Positions 57,125-61,841 of a stretch of 61,841 nt of DNA are shown one piece after another; position 1 is the stretch's first letter; each line of letters starts with the position of its first letter. The translations under genes and the position numbers were made by a program. Source of the stretch: Candidatus Woesearchaeota archaeon (lineage in GTDB: Archaea; Nanobdellota; Nanobdellia; SCGC-AAA011-G17; JACPNG01). Where the stretch lies: assembly GCA_016185605.1 (NCBI GenBank), contig JACPNG010000011.1:1-61841 (forward strand), read 5' to 3'. Under the pieces are notes generated by a model. That model was not told the DNA's origin. It worked only from the letters and a program-made list of their open reading frames with translations, and made no database searches.

Positions 57125-59029
57125 TTACTTTAACCTTATGCTCTCAAGATTCCTTGGAGCTTCAGTTTCTATCTGGTTTAGCTTATGCAATGAGCTTGAT
57201 AAGTCCAGACACTTGGAACTCTCTCCATGCAATGTTAATATTCTCCTTGGTTTTGGATCCATATTTTTTATGTAATTTAGTAATTGAACTCTTGAGCTAT
57301 GCCCTGAGAATCCGCTAATTAAGTGGACATCCATTTTTACACTTAACATATCCTGCTTTTCTGCTGAGCCGAAATTAATCTCCCTTTCTCCGTTTACAAT
57401 TCTCCTTCCCAAAGAGCCCTCTACTTGGTAGCATGTAAATATAAGACTATGTTTTGGATTTTCAGCTAACTGCCTAAAATACTCTTTTGAGGCTCCCCCA
57501 TTCATCATCCCGGATGTTGCTAAGATTATGCAAGATTCCCCCTTGTCTATTACTTGCTGCTGCTCTTTCTGGCTTCCAATCTGCTTGAATATATCGCTTA
57601 AGAATGGATTTTCATCCCTATGGAATATATTCCTTTTGACTTTTGGGTTAAAGAAATCCGGATAGGTTGTATGTATTGCTGTAACATCCCATAATATTCC
57701 CTGTAGATAAATGGGAATGCTTGGAATTAGATTTTCTCTTATGGCTCTTTCAATTATAAGCATTATTTCTTGGGATCTTCCAACCCCCAAGACAGGCATT
57801 AGTATCTTGCCTTTCCTGTCTATTGTATTCTTAATTATATCCAATAAATAGCTTTCACATTCTTTTCTGCTAAGATTTATATCATCTTTTCCGCCATAGG
57901 TAGCTTCCATAATAACACTTTCCACTCTTGGAAATGAATTTACAGCAGGAGCCAATAAATTTGTGCTTTCATAAAGAAAATCTCCTGTATAGACTAAATT
58001 ATGCAATCCATTTCCTATATGCAGATGGCATATTGCGCTTCCTAATGTATGCCCGGCATTATAAAATGTCAATCTTATATCAGGAGTAATATCTGTAACT
58101 TCCTCATAATTTAAGCAGACAGTATGCTTGACCATATTTTTAATATCTGAACTTGTATACATTGGATCCTGACCCTCTTTCTGTGATATTCCAATAAAAT
58201 CAAGCGTCATTAATGCTGTTATATCTCTACATGGAGCAGTACAGTATACTGGGCCATCATAACCCATCTTATATAAATATGGAACCAATGCAGAATGATC
58301 CAAATGACTGTGAGTTAATATTACAGCATCTATATCATTAATATTAAATTCAGGGGCGTCAAAATACGGAAATGCCTCTGAGTCATTTAAACTTTTTCCT
58401 GGATTTATTCCACAATCAAGCAAAACCTTTGATTCTGGAGTCTGCAATAATAAACAACTTCTTCCTACCTGGCGACCAGCTCCAAGATATGTGACTCTTA
58501 CCCATTCATGCTTTTTTTCTTTAGTCCAGCCGCCATATATTCTTTTTCCAATCTTATGAAGAAATTTTCTCCTAAAGTCGCTATTCTCATAAAGAACATA
58601 TCTTATGTTTTCTATTAATTTTGATCTTATTGCTGGAGTTCTCTGGATATAAGGAACCCATAATGTCTGCTTTTTTATTTCCTTTAATAATTCTCCCTGC
58701 TTTCCTATTACTAATCCAGGCTTCTCAGCTTCGATTATTACCCTTGATCTTTGGTTGTCAAATATAATATTAACTATCCCTGCATCTTTTGGGATTATAT
58801 TCTCTATAATCTCCTTTGCTTTTTCAGGATCTAGACATATACTGGGATCTGGCCTTATCTCGACTCTTTTCTTTATATCATCAACTATTTTTTTTATTAT
58901 TCCATTGCTGTTAAAGAAGAATTCCTTGTTTTTTGTATACACTACAATATTAGCTCCTTCAAATAGTGTATCGCTTACATTAGCGCTTTCTGGAATATAT
59001 TTTAGTATCTCTTGTAATATATCTGCCAT
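57125..59029 (-). CDS. beta-CASP ribonuclease aCPSF1 (FttA)
   Basis: KH 'AEKPGLVIGKQGELLKEIKKQTLWVP', 'LTHSHLDHSALVPYL', 'YTGDFLYEST', 'HLISGFSGHSSRVQLLNYI'. Confidence 0.95.
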   Translation of the reverse strand: MADILQEILKYIPESANVSDTLFEGANIVVYTKNKEFFFNSNGIIKKIVDDIKKRVEIRPDPSICLDPEKAKEIIENIIPKDAGIVNIIFDNQRSRVIIEAEKPGLVIGKQGELLKEIKKQTLWVPYIQRTPAIRSKLIENIRYVLYENSDFRRKFLHKIGKRIYGGWTKEKKHEWVRVTYLGAGRQVGRSCLLLQTPESKVLLDCGINPGKSLNDSEAFPYFDAPEFNINDIDAVILTHSHLDHSALVPYLYKMGYDGPVYCTAPCRDITALMTLDFIGISQKEGQDPMYTSSDIKNMVKHTVCLNYEEVTDITPDIRLTFYNAGHTLGSAICHLHIGNGLHNLVYTGDFLYESTNLLAPAVNSFPRVESVIMEATYGGKDDINLSRKECESYLLDIIKNTIDRKGKILMPVLGVGRSQEIMLIIERAIRENLIPSIPIYLQGILWDVTAIHTTYPDFFNPKVKRNIFHRDENPFLSDIFKQIGSQKEQQQVIDKGESCIILATSGMMNGGASKEYFRQLAENPKHSLIFTCYQVEGSLGRRIVNGEREINFGSAEKQDMLSVKMDVHLISGFSGHSSRVQLLNYIKNMDPKPRRILTLHGESSKCLDLSSSLHKLNQIETEAPRNLESIRLK

Positions 59030-59054
59030 TTTTCTTTATACATAGAATTATTAT

Positions 59055-59693
59055 TTACATCAAAACTGAGTTATTAACTTCTTTTTCAAAGACTTTCTTT
59101 ACCCCATCTTTGGTTATTGTATATACATCTATTCCATTGCCAGAGGCAGCATCCCTCTGCATGGAGGCATTAACTGCCTTAACCCCTAATCTAATTCCCT
59201 CTACTATTGGGATATCTTTTTTATAATTAGCTTCAAGAACTCCTGTAGCATACATCATGCCAGAGCCATCTGTTACATAATCATCATGCGACATTACAGA
59301 TCCATCAGGACCAAGCTCATATAAAAATGTTCCTTGGTCATCTTTGCCAGCCAATAGAAATGCAGCCACTCCTGAGAAAAATTGCCTCATGTTTGAATAT
59401 AATAAAGATCCCAATAAATTAGCAACTTCTTTTACTTTTAGTTTCTTATTTCTTCTAAGCTCTATTAATCTTATCTGCGCTTTTATTATTTTTGTCAATA
59501 ACTGGACATCAGATACTGAACCAGCCCATGTGACAGCCATCTCATCATTTAATACTGCTATTTTTTGAGTCTTTTTATGAGCGACAATTCTTCCGCCTAA
59601 TGTTGCTCTTCTATCTGCTGCCAGGACTATTCCCTCTTTGCACACTATTCCCAATGTTGTTGTTCCAGACTGTAAAATTTCTTTCATTGTCAT
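59055..59693 (-). CDS. psmB: proteasome beta subunit
   Basis: 'SGTTTLGIVCKEGIVLAADRRATLGGRIVAHKKTQKI', 'GSGMMYATGVLE'. Confidence 0.93.
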   Translation of the reverse strand: MTMKEILQSGTTTLGIVCKEGIVLAADRRATLGGRIVAHKKTQKIAVLNDEMAVTWAGSVSDVQLLTKIIKAQIRLIELRRNKKLKVKEVANLLGSLLYSNMRQFFSGVAAFLLAGKDDQGTFLYELGPDGSVMSHDDYVTDGSGMMYATGVLEANYKKDIPIVEGIRLGVKAVNASMQRDAASGNGIDVYTITKDGVKKVFEKEVNNSVLM

Positions 59694-59757
59694 CTTATTA
59701 GAATCAGTTATCTAAACTGAATTTAACATATTTATAAACCTTTCGTTTATAAAAAAA

Positions 59758-60192
59758 TTAAGATATTGTAAAGTGATAATTTACAAAATCATTTATCTCA
59801 TAGTCAAATAATTTGACATAATAGACTCCGGGCTCCCATGACGGCCATGTCTTATAACGCTCCTTAACATTATTATCGCAATTATATGAGCCGCACTGCA
59901 TATATGCCCTTAACAGGCATCTATCGCTGTCATCGCATATTCTATATTTTTTGTTTACTCCTTCCTTGCTTGGGATTATCTCAAACTCAACATATTCCCC
60001 TGGAGATATAACATTATTTGTAAATATTACTTTTGTGGATGATTTTTTTTCTTTAACTATTGATCCTGTAATACTGCTGAAATTAGCAACAACCAAGGCT
60101 ATTGCCAATATAACAAGAATAGCCAATACCAATGTTTTTGTTTCATTACTCAACATCACCGCCTCCTTTTTAGCGCTCCTCTTTTTCGGCAT
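59758..60192 (-). CDS. membrane-anchored hypothetical protein
   Basis: 144 aa, one TM segment. Confidence 0.5.
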   Translation of the reverse strand: MPKKRSAKKEAVMLSNETKTLVLAILVILAIALVVANFSSITGSIVKEKKSSTKVIFTNNVISPGEYVEFEIIPSKEGVNKKYRICDDSDRCLLRAYMQCGSYNCDNNVKERYKTWPSWEPGVYYVKLFDYEINDFVNYHFTIS

Positions 60193-60212
60193 GCTATTAT
60201 GACTAAATTGAA

Positions 60213-61421
60213 CTATTTAAATTTTACTAATTTTGCCATGGATTTAAGATTATTGTCATTTTTAATGAAATATTTAAGGAATTTTTCTGGATCAGTAAAT
60301 TTTCTCTTTATAATTACATATGAATAATTGTTTTTTACTTTGTAATTTCTCCATTTTTTTCTAAAGCTCTCTAATCTTATAGTATCTTTTAATGGAGGCC
60401 CTCTATGCTCTTTGAATTTTGATAATGGTTTTTTATCCAGGACATAATATAATATAGCTTTATTGCCCCAATCCCAGTTATATTTTAATAATTTAAAATC
60501 ATTTAGGGTTAATCTTTTTGCTATATAATTAAGGCATTTCAAGAGCTTTGCCCCAACAACATCTTTTTTTCCATTTAATGGCTCTGCCTCAAGTATTATT
60601 AGTTTATTTTTCTTGTATTTATTTTTTAGTTCATTTACATCAAATTTTTTCCTATCAAAGAATTTTTTGGATGGATTTTTCAGATAATTTTTAGATGATT
60701 TTATTAATTCACTGTATTTTTCCCTGCTTAAAGCTGCTGCTGTATTTCTATTTGGATCAACAGGATCTATTAATATTAAGGGAGATTCTTTTTTTGAGCT
60801 GTTTAACCTATTGATATCATCCTTATTTCCAATAAACTCTTTTTCTTTCCATTTGGCTGTGTTTTTTACAAAATTACTGAAACTTCCATATTTTATTGTT
60901 AATATCTCCAAAACATATCCGGAAAATCCGCCGATATAAGATTCTGCCCCATAGCAGTTTTGAGATTTGCAGAATAATTTTACTAATCTTATCTCATCCC
61001 CTTTATTTTGTTTTTTTACATATTTTACATGAAATGGGCTTATATCTGTTATATTTTCAGCTTCTTTTACTCTTTTTATATCCAATATGGGAATAATCTC
61101 TATTGTAAATCCTTTTTGTTTAAACTGAAAATAGTCTCTGCTGCCGTGCAGTTTAGAAATTTTAAAATTCTTTTTTAATTCCTTTTCCAAAATTAAAGAA
61201 ATATCTTTGCCATTATATGTTTCCAAGTCAAACTTTACATAAACATCTATATCATTTTCATTGTTTAGCCATGTGTCTTTTGCTCCTGAGCCCCCCAGTT
61301 CAACTTTTGCATTATTTATCCTTATTTTATTTCTTAGATTATTGCAAATATCATTAATCTTTGCTCTATCTTTTTCAGACGGCTTTATTTTTTCTAATAT
61401 TTCTTTTAGTATTTTGTCCAT
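60213..61421 (-). CDS. cca: CCA tRNA nucleotidyltransferase, archaeal class I
   Basis: 'VELGGSGAKDTWLNNENDIDVYVKFD', 'LIDPVDPNRNTAAALS'. Confidence 0.92.
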   Translation of the reverse strand: MDKILKEILEKIKPSEKDRAKINDICNNLRNKIRINNAKVELGGSGAKDTWLNNENDIDVYVKFDLETYNGKDISLILEKELKKNFKISKLHGSRDYFQFKQKGFTIEIIPILDIKRVKEAENITDISPFHVKYVKKQNKGDEIRLVKLFCKSQNCYGAESYIGGFSGYVLEILTIKYGSFSNFVKNTAKWKEKEFIGNKDDINRLNSSKKESPLILIDPVDPNRNTAAALSREKYSELIKSSKNYLKNPSKKFFDRKKFDVNELKNKYKKNKLIILEAEPLNGKKDVVGAKLLKCLNYIAKRLTLNDFKLLKYNWDWGNKAILYYVLDKKPLSKFKEHRGPPLKDTIRLESFRKKWRNYKVKNNYSYVIIKRKFTDPEKFLKYFIKNDNNLKSMAKLVKFK

Positions 61422-61463
61422 ATTACCAAACTAAAAAAATTGATGAGAATAAATAGGTTTCTA

Positions 61464-61841
61464 TTATAATTTATTTATCTTGGCTACAAAAAATCCTTCT
61501 GTATTATTATCCTGCGGCCAGATTCTCAGGCATTTTTTTATCTCTTCATTATAGGATTTATTTTCAAATTCCAAAATAGGGGGGCTTCTTTTTATATTTA
61601 AATCAATTTTCTCTAATTTAGAATTATCATGCTTGTCCAATAAAAAATTAATTACCCCTTCATTTTCCTCTGGCTCTAAAGTGCAAGTAGAATATACTAA
61701 AGTTCCATTTTCTTTTAGTATGGAAAAAGCCACATCAATAAGCTGCCTCTGTATTCCTGCCATTCTCTTAATTGCATTGGGATTCCACATTAACGGAGTA
61801 TTAGGGGATTTTCTTATTGCACCAATTCCAGAACATGGGGC
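61464..61841 (-). CDS. NOL1/NOP2/Sun family RNA m5C methyltransferase (C-terminal part; truncated by window)
   Basis: 'LMWNPNAIKRMAGIQRQLIDVAFSILKENGTLVYSTCTLEPEENEGVI'; open to the window edge with upstream 'APCSGIGAIRKSPNTP'. Confidence 0.9.
   Translation of the reverse strand, partial: APCSGIGAIRKSPNTPLMWNPNAIKRMAGIQRQLIDVAFSILKENGTLVYSTCTLEPEENEGVINFLLDKHDNSKLEKIDLNIKRSPPILEFENKSYNEEIKKCLRIWPQDNNTEGFFVAKINKL

Overview
AT-rich archaeal window, probably DPANN (Woesearchaeota/Pacearchaeota-like; inferred from gene content and compact leaderless genes). Main contents: (1) Unlinked 16S (~2405-4823) and 23S (~39395-44570) rRNA genes about 34 kb apart, driven by near-identical 31-bp promoter segments (1 mismatch). 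Comparing them with conserved rRNA sequence and folding junctions by hand, I find 13 candidate bulge-helix-bulge (BHB) introns: 4 in 16S (42, 702, 175, 38 nt) and 9 in 23S (76, 687, 44, 566, 32, 46, 46, 73, 750 nt). Four carry two-motif LAGLIDADG endonuclease ORFs; eight are ORF-less microintrons of 32-76 nt. Removing them gives rRNAs of ~1462 and ~2855 nt, normal archaeal sizes. Two 23S microintrons at different sites share sequence. (2) A ~24 kb integrated element between tRNA-Ala(TGC) and an 11-bp copy of the tRNA 3' end (14471-38626), with tyrosine integrase, serine recombinase plus a palindromic candidate crossover site, D5-like primase/helicase, HerA/VirB4-like ATPase, RmuC-like protein, a DUF262/DUF1524 protein with a PLD-like C-terminus, and a coupled zinc-ribbon/membrane/HEPN-candidate operon. 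(3) RNase P RNA and host genes: Sec61beta, NAC, MinD-like, TIGR00269 family, aCPSF1, proteasome beta, CCA-transferase, DHOD, HtrA, M16 peptidase, ABC transporter. (4) A hicB gene with a frameshifted hicA. All folding and homology calls were made by eye; no searches were run.
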